Shown: positions 19,405 through 29,007, numbered from the stretch's first letter. The stretch: DNA of 64,000 nucleotides from DATGLE01 sp035294325 (GCA_035294325.1 DATGLE010000034.1:16898-80897); one strand, 5' to 3'. Numbers and translations are program-made. Notes: generated by a model not told the origin, from the sequence alone.

Positions 19405-20283
19405 ATGAGGATCTATCCATCGCACGCCGGGCAGATCCGCCTGCTGACAGGCGAAGACTTGCCCGCTGTCCGGCGCCTGCTCTTTACTTCTGAATATATC
19501 TATCAGCGCTTCACGCCGGGAGAGCTGCCACTCTTACTTGAGCACTATCCCGCCGTGGGCCTGTTCAATGGCGCCTCGCTCCAGAGCTTCCTGCTGTCCC
19601 AGACTGTCAATCCCCCTTCCGCCTGGCTTTCGGGCTTTGGAGTCAGTTGGACGGCGAGCAGCGCATACGTCGAGATACTCACTTCGCTCCTTGAACAATT
19701 GTCATCCCATCTGCTCGCGCGCGGCGTGCATCACCTGCACTATTCGGGCAACGACACCGGGCGTGACTGGCTGCGCCCGATTCTGCTCGGCCACGGCTTC
19801 ACACCCTACAGCCGGCTCTACGCCTACGATAAAATTGGCTTCAGCATCCCTACTATGGGCAACCAGCAGGTTGTTGTCCGCCCGCTGACGAACAGCCGCG
19901 ACGATATGCAAGCACTGCTCAACATTGAGAATGCCTGCTTTGAGGATCTCTGGCGCTATGATACTCTGGCCTTCGCCGATATCGCCGCCACGCATCCCTA
20001 CTTTGTTGTGGCCGAGTTGCAGGGCAAGATCGCCGGATATCAATTTAATGCGCTGGAGAACGATACCGGCTACCTCATCCGTATCGCCGTCCATCCCGCA
20101 TTCGGCAGCCAGGGCATCGGCGCCCGCCTGATGGCCGAGGCCATACGCTTCTTTGAACGTGAGGGCGCGGCGCGCATTCTGCTGAATACCCAGGAAGATA
20201 ACGTCCACGCTCATCGCCTCTATGAGTGGTTCGGCTTCGTCCGCTCGCAACAGACGGGCTTCGTATTGCGCAAGTACCTGTAA
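19405..20283 (+). CDS. GNAT-family N-acetyltransferase (two tandem GNAT-like halves)
   Basis: 292 aa, about twice a single GNAT fold. The C-terminal half (about 150-292) is a clear GNAT domain with IRIAVHPAFGSQGIGARLM, the acetyl-CoA pyrophosphate loop, and NVHAHRLYEWFGF at the end. The first half shows the general GNAT outline but a degenerate CoA loop. Substrate is unknown; it could be a protein lysine, an amino group on a small molecule, or a ribosomal protein terminus. It is the last gene of the sucCD-deacetylase operon, so a paired acetylation/deacetylation role is possible. The adjoining 3' region is a nested inverted repeat. Confidence 0.85.
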   Translation: MRIYPSHAGQIRLLTGEDLPAVRRLLFTSEYIYQRFTPGELPLLLEHYPAVGLFNGASLQSFLLSQTVNPPSAWLSGFGVSWTASSAYVEILTSLLEQLSSHLLARGVHHLHYSGNDTGRDWLRPILLGHGFTPYSRLYAYDKIGFSIPTMGNQQVVVRPLTNSRDDMQALLNIENACFEDLWRYDTLAFADIAATHPYFVVAELQGKIAGYQFNALENDTGYLIRIAVHPAFGSQGIGARLMAEAIRFFEREGAARILLNTQEDNVHAHRLYEWFGFVRSQQTGFVLRKYL

Positions 20284-20384
20284 ATAATGAAGGTTAACAA
20301 CCAGAGGCAGGGATATGCCCCTGTGCGTAGCGCGATGATGAATGATACCGATCAAGATCGGCAAGGGAAAGGATGCCGGGCCTT

Positions 20385-20545
20385 TGTAGGGACGCCGCGC
20401 CGCCCCGGGGGCAACGCTCTGTGACCAGTCTGCGGCGCAAGTCCGCCGATCTCTCCCCTCGAACCGTTGGGGTGGGCCGCGGGGCGGACTTGCGCCGCAG
20501 ACCGGGATGCGGGTTGGACCTCCAGGGCGGCGCGGCGTCCCTACA
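20385..20545. repeat. Nested inverted repeats between convergent genes
   Basis: An outer pair of 20-bp perfect arms (20385-20404 with 20526-20545) encloses an inner pair of 20-bp perfect arms (20428-20447 with 20483-20502). Transcribed from either strand it would fold into a long hairpin with interior loops. It lies between the GNAT gene and the cyclase gene, which converge here. The rest of the 406-bp gap holds nothing recognisable. Confidence 0.85.
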
Positions 20546-20689
20546 CCATCCCAACCGTTTTGCTCATTCCCGAACCTGGTTGGTGATCTTCATTATCGCG
20601 CTCGTTGGGCTTCCGGTGTGCTCCCAGGCGCGATAAATCGCGTGGCTACGCGTAAAAAGATTGCCGATCCTGATTGGTAACATTCAGAC

Positions 20690-22630
20690 TTACAGCAGTC
20701 CCATCAGGTAGCGCACGGTCAGCGGCGCGGACTTGTTCTTGACCGTCAGAGGGAACGGTTTCCCGGTCTGCACGTAACGATAGACCTGAATATAGGTTGA
20801 CTCATTGAGCAGGATGTTATGGTCCGAAACGTTGTTCTGGAGGCGCGAAGCAACGTTCACGACATCGCCAATGGCCGTGTAGTTCTGCAATCGTTCCTGC
20901 GCGCCAACGTTGCCCACGGTGGCGAGACCGGTATTAACGCCGATACCGAAGGAGACGCGCGTCTCTTCTGGCTGCGAGCGCTGGTATTCCTGCACGGCCA
21001 GGCGCATTTTCCACGCGGCCCGCACGGCGCGCAGGGCGTGATTCTTTTGTGGCAGCGGTGCGTTGAAGATCGCCATCAGGGCATCACCCTGGAAAGCGGT
21101 GAGCGTCCCTTCTTCCTCCCAGATCGCTTCACACATGATCTTGAGGTAGCGATTGATTAAATTCATCACCTCCTCGGGGGCCATGCTCTCGCTCAGGCGC
21201 GTATAGCCACGTATATCGGCAAAGACTACCGAGATTTCTTTTGTCTCGCCACCCAGGTTGAGCGCCATCGGATCTTTAATCAACTGCTGCACGACATTGG
21301 GATGCACGTAGCGCTCGAATATACGGCGCACCTTCTTGGCCTGCGCCTCCGAGCGCTTCAACTCGGTGCGGTCATCGATGACCAGCACCACGCCAATATG
21401 GGAGCCATCGGTATCGCGCAGCGAGGAGACGTACAGATTCAGATTGAACTCGCCCGGCCCGCGCCTGGGGATCTCGCAATCAAGCGAAACGGGCAGCAGC
21501 ATCGTGGAACGCGCAACTTCCCCCGAGGCTCTATAGAGCAGGCCAACTATCTCTTTCTGCACCTGGGGCGGCAGACTCTTAAACGCTTCGCGGTAGGGCT
21601 TCCCCTTCGCCGCCTCCGGGTCCATACCCAGGATGTCGCCTGCGGCCTTGTTAAAGGTGGTAATCATACCCGTCGCATCGGTGGTAATAACGCCATTGGC
21701 AATGGAGAAGAAGATGTTGTCCATGTATTGCTTATCTTCTCGGACCTGCTGGATGGCTTTGTTCAGGTCAGCGATGAGACGAGCATTATCGATGGCAATG
21801 GCGGCCTGATTACAGAAAGCCAGCAGCAGGTCGCGGTGCCTGGGGCCGAACAGGTTAGCATTGATACGGCTATCAACATAGACGGCGCCGATGCAGTTAT
21901 TACGCACCATCAGGGGGGCACACATGATCGAGCGGATACCATAGGCCACAATGCTTTCATGGCCGCGCAAAGCATCATCCAGTTGTGCGTCGTCGGCGAG
22001 CAGAGGCTGGCGCGTTTTGATAGCCTGTAGCACCGTGCTGCGGCTGATCTTGGCAGTCGCGAACGCGCTTTCGGGAATAGTATGTGCCTCTTTATCACGG
22101 GCAATAGTAAACTCGGGCTTGCCGGTAGCAGGATTTACCAGCATCAAGAAGCCACGTTCGGCATTCACAAATTCGATGACGCGATCCATCACCAGGCGCA
22201 GTACTTCATCGAACTCCCGCGTTGAATTGAGGGTGCGGGCAATCTCATAGAGGATCTCCAGTTCGTCACGCTGCCGCTCCAGATCGGTGATGCTCATGGT
22301 GAGGGCTTCTTCGCGCTCGGTCCCGAATGCTCCCGGGGGCGCCGATGGAGCCGCCGCGGCTCCGTTCCCCTGGCTGTGCTGCGCCTGAAGGACACGTTGC
22401 AGCGCCAGGTTGAGCCGCCCCAATTCCAGATCCGCGATGCGGCTCACGTTGAGTGCATCGCTCAACAGGCGCACACGTGGATCGCTGCCCTCGCTGGCAT
22501 ATTTCACTTCGACGGCATTTTCCAGCTTGCGGCTATGCTCATGGAGCAGTCGCGCAATCTGCATCAACCCATCGCCAACCGTGCGCAAGTCATTTTCTGT
22601 TTTCCAGAGCTGCTCAGATGATGATGACAC
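20690..22630 (-). CDS. GAF-PAS-class III nucleotide cyclase
   Basis: 646 aa, no membrane segment. Order: an N-terminal helical region with an Ala/Pro-rich stretch (~95-110), a GAF domain (~130-310, FDEVLRLVMDRVIEFVNAERGF), a PAS domain (~320-440, IANGVITTDATGMITTFNKAA), a short linker and a class III cyclase domain (~460-646). Metal-binding Asp472 (FADIRGYT) and Asp516 (FQGDALMAIFNAP) are present, as are the transition-state Asn and Arg (GDVVNVASRLQ). The lysine that normally selects adenine, three residues before GD in a K-[FY]-x-G-D pattern, is Ala512 (TAFQGD). Substrate is therefore uncertain: cAMP, cGMP or another product. The start is a GTG at 22630 with a GGGGGAG stretch just upstream. 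Confidence 0.9.
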   Translation of the reverse strand: MSSSSEQLWKTENDLRTVGDGLMQIARLLHEHSRKLENAVEVKYASEGSDPRVRLLSDALNVSRIADLELGRLNLALQRVLQAQHSQGNGAAAAPSAPPGAFGTEREEALTMSITDLERQRDELEILYEIARTLNSTREFDEVLRLVMDRVIEFVNAERGFLMLVNPATGKPEFTIARDKEAHTIPESAFATAKISRSTVLQAIKTRQPLLADDAQLDDALRGHESIVAYGIRSIMCAPLMVRNNCIGAVYVDSRINANLFGPRHRDLLLAFCNQAAIAIDNARLIADLNKAIQQVREDKQYMDNIFFSIANGVITTDATGMITTFNKAAGDILGMDPEAAKGKPYREAFKSLPPQVQKEIVGLLYRASGEVARSTMLLPVSLDCEIPRRGPGEFNLNLYVSSLRDTDGSHIGVVLVIDDRTELKRSEAQAKKVRRIFERYVHPNVVQQLIKDPMALNLGGETKEISVVFADIRGYTRLSESMAPEEVMNLINRYLKIMCEAIWEEEGTLTAFQGDALMAIFNAPLPQKNHALRAVRAAWKMRLAVQEYQRSQPEETRVSFGIGVNTGLATVGNVGAQERLQNYTAIGDVVNVASRLQNNVSDHNILLNESTYIQVYRYVQTGKPFPLTVKNKSAPLTVRYLMGLL

Positions 22631-22810
22631 CGACTCCCCCTTATTGGTCTATAAACAGAGCAATTGGTATATAACAGGTCCGATCTAAGGCGCTTAATAA
22701 CCAGGATGTGCACAGTCTCTATCAGGAGAAACGTTCTTGCGTACTCATTATAGCACAGCAACTTTTGTTTTGTATTACCGCTATTATCCTCACACCCGAT
22801 ATACACAGAC

Positions 22811-22873
22811 AAAGATGAATGGATGATGGTGGTTGTGGCCGCAGGCCACAACCACCATCATCCATTCATCTTT
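22811..22873. repeat. Long perfect hairpin, 30-bp arms, GCA loop
   Basis: 22811-22840 pairs perfectly with 22844-22873 around a C(GCA)G triloop. It begins 2 bp past the stop codon of the minus-strand epimerase-like gene. No T-tract follows it in the direction of transcription. Confidence 0.93.
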
Positions 22874-22875
22874 AT

Positions 22876-23772
22876 TTATCCCTGAGTTTTGAGATATTCG
22901 GTAAATGAGGTGGGCGTAAAGCCGAAGTCGCGCTCAACGCTATCAAGATCGGTAGTATTGTCAAAAGAGAAGAGCGTCATGGCCGCGCGTGTCAATGGCG
23001 GCTTCGGCAGCACAGCCTCCATGACAGCAGCGCCCAGGCCGACCAGTGGCACCGGCGCGTATACCTTGAGCCGGCGCCGGTGAGTAGCCTCCAGCAGCAG
23101 ATCGAACAGTTGGGTGAAGGAGTAATACTCGGGGCCGCCAATGGTGTAGATGTGGTTGGCATAGCGCTCCGGCTCCGCGAGCACCTTGAGGATGACGGTA
23201 ACAACATCCTCGACATAGATCGGCTGGAACATGGTTTTGCCGCCATCGATCAGGGGCACAACCGGAGAAGTGCGAATGAGGTCGGTCAGGCCCTTGATGA
23301 AGGGAGCGCCCTGGCCGAAGAGCACCGAGGGGCGAATGATTGTCCAGGCAAGGCCGCTATTTATCAACATTTGCTCGGCCAGGTAGCGTCCCTGCATATA
23401 GCTGCCCGGCCTGTCGGGCCTGGTGCCCAGCCCGCTCAGTTCGATGATGCGCTCGACGCCCGCGGCCTTTGCCGCCGCGATTAAATTGGCGGTGCCGCCC
23501 ACATTCGTCGCTTCGTACTGGCCGGCTGCTGTCTGCTTGCGATCAGCCGTAATAAACGCGGTGTGAACGATGGTATCGACACCATCGACGGCGGGAACTA
23601 ATGTATCCGGCCGGGTAGTATCACCCTGCACTATTTCAATTTTATCGACGGGCAGAACCTGCCCCGCGCGACTGGTGTCGCGCACAAGGCAGCGCGGCCG
23701 TTCTCCCTGGGCAACGAGACGCGCGACCAGGTGCCGCCCGATATAGCCATTCGCGCCGGTAACGAGAATCAT
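22876..23772 (-). CDS. NAD(P)-binding SDR-type protein (NDUFA9/epimerase-like)
   Basis: 298 aa. Rossmann fold with GANGYIGRHLVARL binding NAD(P). The active-site region is atypical: SYMQGRYLAEQML takes the place of the usual YxxxK, as in the atypical SDR group that includes complex-I-associated NDUFA9 and isoflavone-reductase-like proteins. VRPSVLFGQG-like and PIYVEDV motifs (IIRPSVLFG, QPIYVEDVVTVI) are family hallmarks. It may act on a quinone, sugar nucleotide or terpenoid; the sequence does not decide. It stands between the cyclase and the membrane kinase, each separated by a long palindrome, so it is probably its own transcript. Confidence 0.85.
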   Translation of the reverse strand: MILVTGANGYIGRHLVARLVAQGERPRCLVRDTSRAGQVLPVDKIEIVQGDTTRPDTLVPAVDGVDTIVHTAFITADRKQTAAGQYEATNVGGTANLIAAAKAAGVERIIELSGLGTRPDRPGSYMQGRYLAEQMLINSGLAWTIIRPSVLFGQGAPFIKGLTDLIRTSPVVPLIDGGKTMFQPIYVEDVVTVILKVLAEPERYANHIYTIGGPEYYSFTQLFDLLLEATHRRRLKVYAPVPLVGLGAAVMEAVLPKPPLTRAAMTLFSFDNTTDLDSVERDFGFTPTSFTEYLKTQG

Positions 23773-23851
23773 ACGTTATCTCCCTGCCTTTGCAATTACA
23801 AAATTGCTTGCTGCTATAACTATAGCGCCTGCGGCAAGGATCTGCCAATGA

Positions 23852-23903
23852 AGGATAGGTCATGTCATCCTTCGCGGCCGCGAAGGATGACATGACCTAT
23901 CCT
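23852..23903. repeat. 52-bp perfect palindrome
   Basis: Arms of 26 bp with no spacer, centred on GCGGCCGC. It lies 16 bp past the stop codon of the minus-strand kinase gene (stop at 23919-23921). A degenerate GCGCC-TGC-GGC motif is nearby at 23825-23835. Confidence 0.93.
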
Positions 23904-23918
23904 GGTGGTTAAAATTCA

Positions 23919-26324
23919 TCACCGCAGCGACTCCGCCGGCAATTGAATGCGCACGGTCACTCCTTCGCCTGGCGCACTCTTGACTGTGAGGCTGCCACCG
24001 GCGATGGCGAGCAGCGCGCGATGTGTCAGCAGTCCGCCACCGGTTCCCGTTGTTGCGCTGCTCGCCGCACCGATGCCGACGCCATCATCGGCCACGACGA
24101 CTTCCAGGTGCGAGTTACAGGACGCTTTGAGGGTGAGGCGCAGCCGGCGATGCACGTCGGAGCCGCGTGCATGACGCGCCGCATTGCGCAGCGCTTCCTG
24201 CACGGCGGCGAAGATCAGCTCGGCGATAGCTGGAGGCACGATCTCGTCAATATGGCGAGCCTCCTCCTCCGAAACATCCCACTCTACCTCGTCGAAGGCG
24301 TGTTGAAAATCTTGCTCGATCATGGTATGGATCGCGTGCATCATTCCATCGCGCTCCAGGTGATGGGGCGCACTGGTAGTGGTCGCGCGCATCATTGCGG
24401 CAAGCTGGCGATGGGCGTCGCTGATGATATTGATCGCCTCGGTAAGCGCTCGATCCGAGCGTGTGGTGGCCTCATCCTTATGCCCGTTCTGCACATCGGA
24501 ACGCAGCGTCTCCAGCCGCAGCAGCGCCAGGTGCATCTGCGGCAAGATCTCGTCGTGAAGCACGCGCCGCTGCTGCGCCCCGACCAGTTTTACATCGACG
24601 ATACGGCGGCGCAACAGACCGGCCACCGCCAGCATCGCTTCGTGATCGCGCAGGGTATCGAGAATGCGCTGTCCACACGCATGCGCAAGATCCATATCCT
24701 CGTCGGTAAAGACGCCGCCATCTTTGCGAGGACCAAGATAGAGCCGCGCCACCGGCCCCAGTTCATCGTAAATTGGCAATATCCAGCAGATTACCGGCTG
24801 GCCCTGTACCATCACGCGCACCCTGTGTGTACCTGAACTCGCCGCCTTCGCATGACCGCTGTAAGCTTGCACCCTGTCATCCTCATTCTCCTCACCTTTC
24901 CCGGTCCTCGTATTTTTCGGTTGTTCCTCCAGTTCATCCTGCCCATCGAAGAACGGCCAGCGATAATTGAAACTGCGCCGCAGCGGCCCGGCCAGGACCA
25001 CCAGTCGCGCCCACTGTACCACCAGCACATCATTACATAAATGGAAAAAGAGGTCCTCCATGCTCTGCTCGGTCTTGCGCAGATCGGTGTTGAGCCAGTG
25101 GCGCAGATTTGTGCTGCGCAAGAAAGGACGCAGCAGCGTCACATAGCGGTCATGCGCGGTATAGCTGCTCCATGTAAAGAGAGCGTAGGCCCCCGTTGCC
25201 AGGCAGGTGATGAACAGGAGACCGCTCAGCCCGCTGAGGCTGCTGCGCGTCAGAGCCACGAACAGCGCGATAAAAATAGCAACGGTAGTAGCAACGATGA
25301 CGATGCCACGCCACTGCTCGAAAAAGCCGCGCCGGCCAAGTGGGCGCTCGATCAGAATGCCGTAGCGCACGATAGAGTAGCCGACCAGCAGAATAATCAG
25401 AGCCAGCGAGCCGATAGCAATGATATCCAGCAGTACGAGACCGGGGGGAATGGTATTGAACGCGGTTGCAGGAGGGATAGAAGAAAAGAGGCGCGTACCC
25501 TCCAGAAGCTTGAGCCAGTTTGCCATTGACCAGATGCCCAGTCCGCCGATGATAATGATGAGTCCGACCATCAGCAGCGCCGCCAGCAGCAGGCCCGGCC
25601 TCGCCAGGTGCCAGGAGAGTTGTGGCTCCTCCAACAGTTCGGCATCGGCCTGATCGTCCCAGAAGGCATCAACCAGACGCTGACGCAGCGATATGTTCTT
25701 CTTGCGCGTAGTACCGGCAGCCCACAGGACGCGCAGCAGCCGACCAACGCGCCCCGGCGTGAACCAGGGACCGATAGCGCAGAATGCGACGTAGAACAGG
25801 AACAGCAGCGGGAGCAAGACGAAGGGCGAGAACAGCCCGGCGCTCGTATCGCCGCGCGCATAGCCATACGCCAGCAGGCGCAGCGTTCCGGCAAAGGTGA
25901 AGGTCGATTGATTGAGGATCAGCAGGACCAGCACGGCGCAGCCCAGCAGGCTGCTACAAAGCAGCAAGAGGGGACGGCGCCGGCGCCATCCCTCATTGAT
26001 CAAGGCCGCGTAGTGCAGCCCGATCACGAACCAGATATATGTCGCGCCGAGCGCGGGCAGCCAGATCAGATGCCACAGGAAATTTAACGGCATCAGTCCT
26101 GTGGGCTGCGAGAGCGGGCTGGAGATCAGCAGGGCATGGATAAAGAAAAACAGAGCGGCCAGGCCGAGGCCCACGACTCCCACCCGCGTGATCAGGCTGC
26201 GGCGATCTCCATTCAGCCAGACCGTACAGGCCAGCCACAGAAAGGCGACCAGATTAAAGATCGAGAGCGCCAGCGCGATGATCTGTAGAATATTTGCAGG
26301 ATCAAGCAAGGTGTTCAGTGGCAT
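23919..26324 (-). CDS. Membrane sensor histidine kinase (NarL/LuxR-system type)
   Basis: 801 aa. The N-terminal half holds about nine or ten hydrophobic segments in two groups (residues ~10-200 and ~240-380), followed by a GAF-like cytoplasmic region (residues ~410-560). The phosphorylation site is His near 590 in LHDEILPQMHLALL, as in HisKA_3 kinases that partner LuxR-type regulators. The ATPase has N-box AVQEALRNAARHA and G-box ADDGVGIG. C terminus is complete. The cognate regulator is encoded 78 bp upstream on the same strand. Between the two genes a GC-rich stretch (26341-26400) can fold weakly. The sensed signal is unknown; the multi-pass membrane part suggests an envelope or lipid-soluble cue. 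Confidence 0.92.
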   Translation of the reverse strand: MPLNTLLDPANILQIIALALSIFNLVAFLWLACTVWLNGDRRSLITRVGVVGLGLAALFFFIHALLISSPLSQPTGLMPLNFLWHLIWLPALGATYIWFVIGLHYAALINEGWRRRRPLLLLCSSLLGCAVLVLLILNQSTFTFAGTLRLLAYGYARGDTSAGLFSPFVLLPLLFLFYVAFCAIGPWFTPGRVGRLLRVLWAAGTTRKKNISLRQRLVDAFWDDQADAELLEEPQLSWHLARPGLLLAALLMVGLIIIIGGLGIWSMANWLKLLEGTRLFSSIPPATAFNTIPPGLVLLDIIAIGSLALIILLVGYSIVRYGILIERPLGRRGFFEQWRGIVIVATTVAIFIALFVALTRSSLSGLSGLLFITCLATGAYALFTWSSYTAHDRYVTLLRPFLRSTNLRHWLNTDLRKTEQSMEDLFFHLCNDVLVVQWARLVVLAGPLRRSFNYRWPFFDGQDELEEQPKNTRTGKGEENEDDRVQAYSGHAKAASSGTHRVRVMVQGQPVICWILPIYDELGPVARLYLGPRKDGGVFTDEDMDLAHACGQRILDTLRDHEAMLAVAGLLRRRIVDVKLVGAQQRRVLHDEILPQMHLALLRLETLRSDVQNGHKDEATTRSDRALTEAINIISDAHRQLAAMMRATTTSAPHHLERDGMMHAIHTMIEQDFQHAFDEVEWDVSEEEARHIDEIVPPAIAELIFAAVQEALRNAARHARGSDVHRRLRLTLKASCNSHLEVVVADDGVGIGAASSATTGTGGGLLTHRALLAIAGGSLTVKSAPGEGVTVRIQLPAESLR

Positions 26325-26402
26325 GTTGCTCTTCCCCTCCCCTCAGCGATGGCCGCCCGGCACATAGCGGCGCCGGGAGGGCGGTATAGCTCCGGTGCAA
26401 AA

Positions 26403-27173
26403 TCAATCAGCCTCTTTGTACAGCGGCACCCACTCGCCCCGGCGGTCCTGTACCAGCGCCACCCCATTCTCATCCCATATAATCATGCGATTGAGCATAT
26501 AAATCAGAGTTGCTCTCGCGCGAGCAACTTTATCATCAACGGCGTTTTCGCTCAGCCCCCAGGCGGCATAGATGCGCCCGTTGGTCCGGCTGACGGCGCG
26601 CTTGTCGTGCAGGTTGAGGCGGGCCGCGATCTGCTCGTTGGTCATGCCCTGGGCCATCAACTCAACCACGCGCAGCTCGTTCGGCTCCAGCAGAGCGCGC
26701 GGTGACTGCTCGTCGAGGTCGCGCACCTCCTGCACGCGATCCTCTATCTCGGGATCAACGATGCTGCGTCCATTCACAGCATCGCGCAGCAGGGGAACGA
26801 GCATGCTGGGGAGCAGGTAGTTGCTCTTGCGCACGTAGGCATAATGCGTCAGGATACCCGAAGCGCGGAACTCGCGGTAGTAGTCGTCGTCATCCTGAAT
26901 GGAGTAGAAAACGACGGGCATACGCGGGCGCTCGCGCCGGATAGCGACAGCCGCGCCTACGCCGCTCAGCGCGTTACGGCCCGCCTGGGGATCCTGTAGC
27001 TGCACATCCATCAAAATCACATCCATATCCAGTTCCAGCGCCCGCGCCACGGCCTCGCGCCCCGTTGCCGCCTCGCCCACCACCTGCACGGCCCTGGTCG
27101 CCTCCAGGCCCTCGCGCAGCGCCCTGCGCAGCGGCCCATGATCGTCAACCAGCAATAATTTTATCGTTGTCAT
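26403..27173 (-). CDS. LuxR/NarL-family response regulator
   Basis: 256 aa. The receiver domain has VDDHGPLRRAL, the phospho-acceptor Asp in DVILMDVQLQDP and Lys in AYVRKSNYL. The C-terminal HTH is LuxR-like (LEPNELRVVELMAQGMTNEQIAARLNL) but has an unusual insertion, DKRAVSRTNGRIYAAWGLSE, in and after the recognition helix. It continues for about 40 residues ending in RRGEWVPLYKEAD, longer than typical NarL proteins. It precedes the membrane kinase gene in the same operon and should be phosphorylated by it. Targets are unknown. Confidence 0.92.
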   Translation of the reverse strand: MTTIKLLLVDDHGPLRRALREGLEATRAVQVVGEAATGREAVARALELDMDVILMDVQLQDPQAGRNALSGVGAAVAIRRERPRMPVVFYSIQDDDDYYREFRASGILTHYAYVRKSNYLLPSMLVPLLRDAVNGRSIVDPEIEDRVQEVRDLDEQSPRALLEPNELRVVELMAQGMTNEQIAARLNLHDKRAVSRTNGRIYAAWGLSENAVDDKVARARATLIYMLNRMIIWDENGVALVQDRRGEWVPLYKEAD

Positions 27174-27371
27174 ATACGCTCTACGCCCCTGTTTTTTCTC
27201 AGCCTCTGGCTACATAGAATATATCAATTTTCTGGACAAATAAACAGCTTCCGGGGTAACAAAAATTAGCACATGAAAACCCTCTGATATTTCAAGTATA
27301 AAGCTGCTATTGATTAGCATGTAACCTGTGAGGGAATATATAGAGGAAGCAATAATCTAAGGAGATTTTCT

Positions 27372-27803
27372 ATGTCAAGACCGCGCGGGCTTATTCTTGT
27401 TGTCATCCTGGAAGTACTTGTTGGTTTGCTCTCGCTACTTGGCGGCATCACGGCATTGTTTCTACATAATCTGCCGCAGGCGCAAGGATTAGGGTTCCTC
27501 CAGATTCTTGCTCCAATTCTGCCCCTCGTCGAGATCAGTCTGGGCATCTTTTTCCTCATCCTCAGTTATGGGCTGTGGCGAGGATATAGATGGGCATGGA
27601 TGCTTACGATCATCTTTGAAATTGTCCATATCATCGCGGATATCGGCTTTATAGCCTCTCGCAGCTTTGCCCTGGATAAGATCATCGGGTTAGCACTCAT
27701 TCTGGCAACGCTGTACTATCTGTTACGCCCGAACGTGCGCGCATACTTCAGCAAAGCCAGAGCAAATGGGGTCAGGTCGAGTAAGATTGGCTTACCCTCC
27801 TGA
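27372..27803 (+). CDS. Small integral membrane protein, function unknown
   Basis: 143 aa with four hydrophobic segments (about residues 7-30, 44-66, 74-97, 101-117) and a short basic C-terminal tail (YFSKARANGVRSSK). The layout resembles DUF2127-like small four-helix membrane proteins. The start ATG at 27372 is preceded by AAGGAG. It is divergent from the two-component system to its left and convergent with the methyltransferase gene to its right, with only 25 bp between stops. No function can be proposed. Confidence 0.75.
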   Translation: MSRPRGLILVVILEVLVGLLSLLGGITALFLHNLPQAQGLGFLQILAPILPLVEISLGIFFLILSYGLWRGYRWAWMLTIIFEIVHIIADIGFIASRSFALDKIIGLALILATLYYLLRPNVRAYFSKARANGVRSSKIGLPS

Positions 27804-27828
27804 CCTTTCCAGAGAAAAACGAGGATCA

Positions 27829-28692
27829 TTATACTGGCTTCTTCCCCCACACGCTGAGACCATAGCCGAGGCCCCGGAAATTGTCCGCCAGCATCTCGGC
27901 CAGCATTTGTTCGTAGAGCGTGTCCAGTTCTTCCTGCGTCGCTACTCCCGCCTTGATCATGAAAGGCTGCAATAATTTATAGGCAACCTTGTGATTTTCG
28001 GTGAAGCTCCAGTTTGCCTTTGCTCCCGCCGAAAAGTTAATCACATACGCTTCCTCGTGAATATCCTGGCAGCCAGCCTCACGAAGAAAAGTTTCTAGCA
28101 TAGAGGTCAGACACAGATATTGGGATTCCGGCAGCGGCGCGAAGCTCTGGCCGTTGACGAAGAGTGCGCGCATAAAGAGGCGATTGAGCTTTTCGAGGGC
28201 GGGACTATTTGTCATACCCGTGTTTTCAGGCTCGCTCAGGCGCACGATACCCCCAGGCTTGCATACGCGCACAAACTCGCGTACTACCTGCGGCCATTGC
28301 TGCTTGCGCATGAAACCAAAGAGTGCACGAGCATTAACCAGGTCGAAGGAGTTATCGGGAAAGTCCAGCGGCTGCGTTGCGTCCATGTTGAGAAAGCGCA
28401 CATTATCGAGACGCTGGACTCTGGCTAGCTCCTCGGCATAGCGCACCATCGTCTGGCTGATATCGATGCCCACCACCTGCATACCGGGATACTGGTAGGC
28501 AAGCTCGCTGGCCCATCCGCCCGGTCCGCAGGCCACATCCAGCGCGCTCTGTACGCTGGATAGATCGGGATGATCGGGAAATAATCCGCCCATGCCTTCG
28601 GTTGCGATCTCATCGAGACGTATAAGTCGCCCCATTTCGGCGGCGCTTTCTGCATCGATAAAATAGGCGTTTTGCTGCGGTTCTGCTGGCAT
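27829..28692 (-). CDS. Class I SAM-dependent methyltransferase
   Basis: 287 aa. The SAM-binding motif I is ALDVACGPGGWASELA, motif II region MQVVGIDIS, and LPDNSFDLVNARALFG-like motif IV/V (FPDNSFDLVNARALFG), followed by the post-core VCKPGGIVRLSEP. This layout matches UbiE/MenG-like and other small-molecule methyltransferases; the C-terminal 100 residues are lineage-specific. Substrate is unknown. It is single-gene, divergent from the GH57 gene. Confidence 0.88.
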   Translation of the reverse strand: MPAEPQQNAYFIDAESAAEMGRLIRLDEIATEGMGGLFPDHPDLSSVQSALDVACGPGGWASELAYQYPGMQVVGIDISQTMVRYAEELARVQRLDNVRFLNMDATQPLDFPDNSFDLVNARALFGFMRKQQWPQVVREFVRVCKPGGIVRLSEPENTGMTNSPALEKLNRLFMRALFVNGQSFAPLPESQYLCLTSMLETFLREAGCQDIHEEAYVINFSAGAKANWSFTENHKVAYKLLQPFMIKAGVATQEELDTLYEQMLAEMLADNFRGLGYGLSVWGKKPV

Positions 28693-29007
28693 TATCTTTT
28701 ATCGGCTCCTTCCCTGTTTCATTGTTTTTCTACGATTGTGCCGCATCTATCATAATTGCAGGTAAACGAAAAGTCAAGCGAGCAACCGCCGGGCCGATGA
28801 GGTATAATGATGGTAACTATTCAACTCTCCTTGCCACCTCCAGCGGCCTGTCTCAGCCAACCTGAACCGGTGCGAAGCGCCGCAGGTGCTGAACAGTCTG
28901 GGCAAGAGCGGACCTGAGCAGTTACGAATATTACTAATAATGGAAAACTTCATCATCGCGCATCTACGCACGGTGAGAGATAAAAAGCGCAATATACAGG
29001 TGAACTC
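28693..29007. other. Divergent intergenic region (methyltransferase / GH57)
   Basis: A perfect TATAAT at 28803-28808 on the plus strand may be the -10 of the GH57 gene, although no good -35 stands 16-18 bp upstream. The predicted leader contains a GCGAAGC mini-hairpin at 28872-28878 within GGTGC-GAA-GCGCC, the same C(GAA)G tip seen in the long palindromes. Nothing else is recognised. Confidence 0.4.

Noticed and set aside
21302..22030. 242-codon plus-strand frame opposite the cyclase
   Set aside because: Antisense to well-supported GAF/PAS coding sequence.
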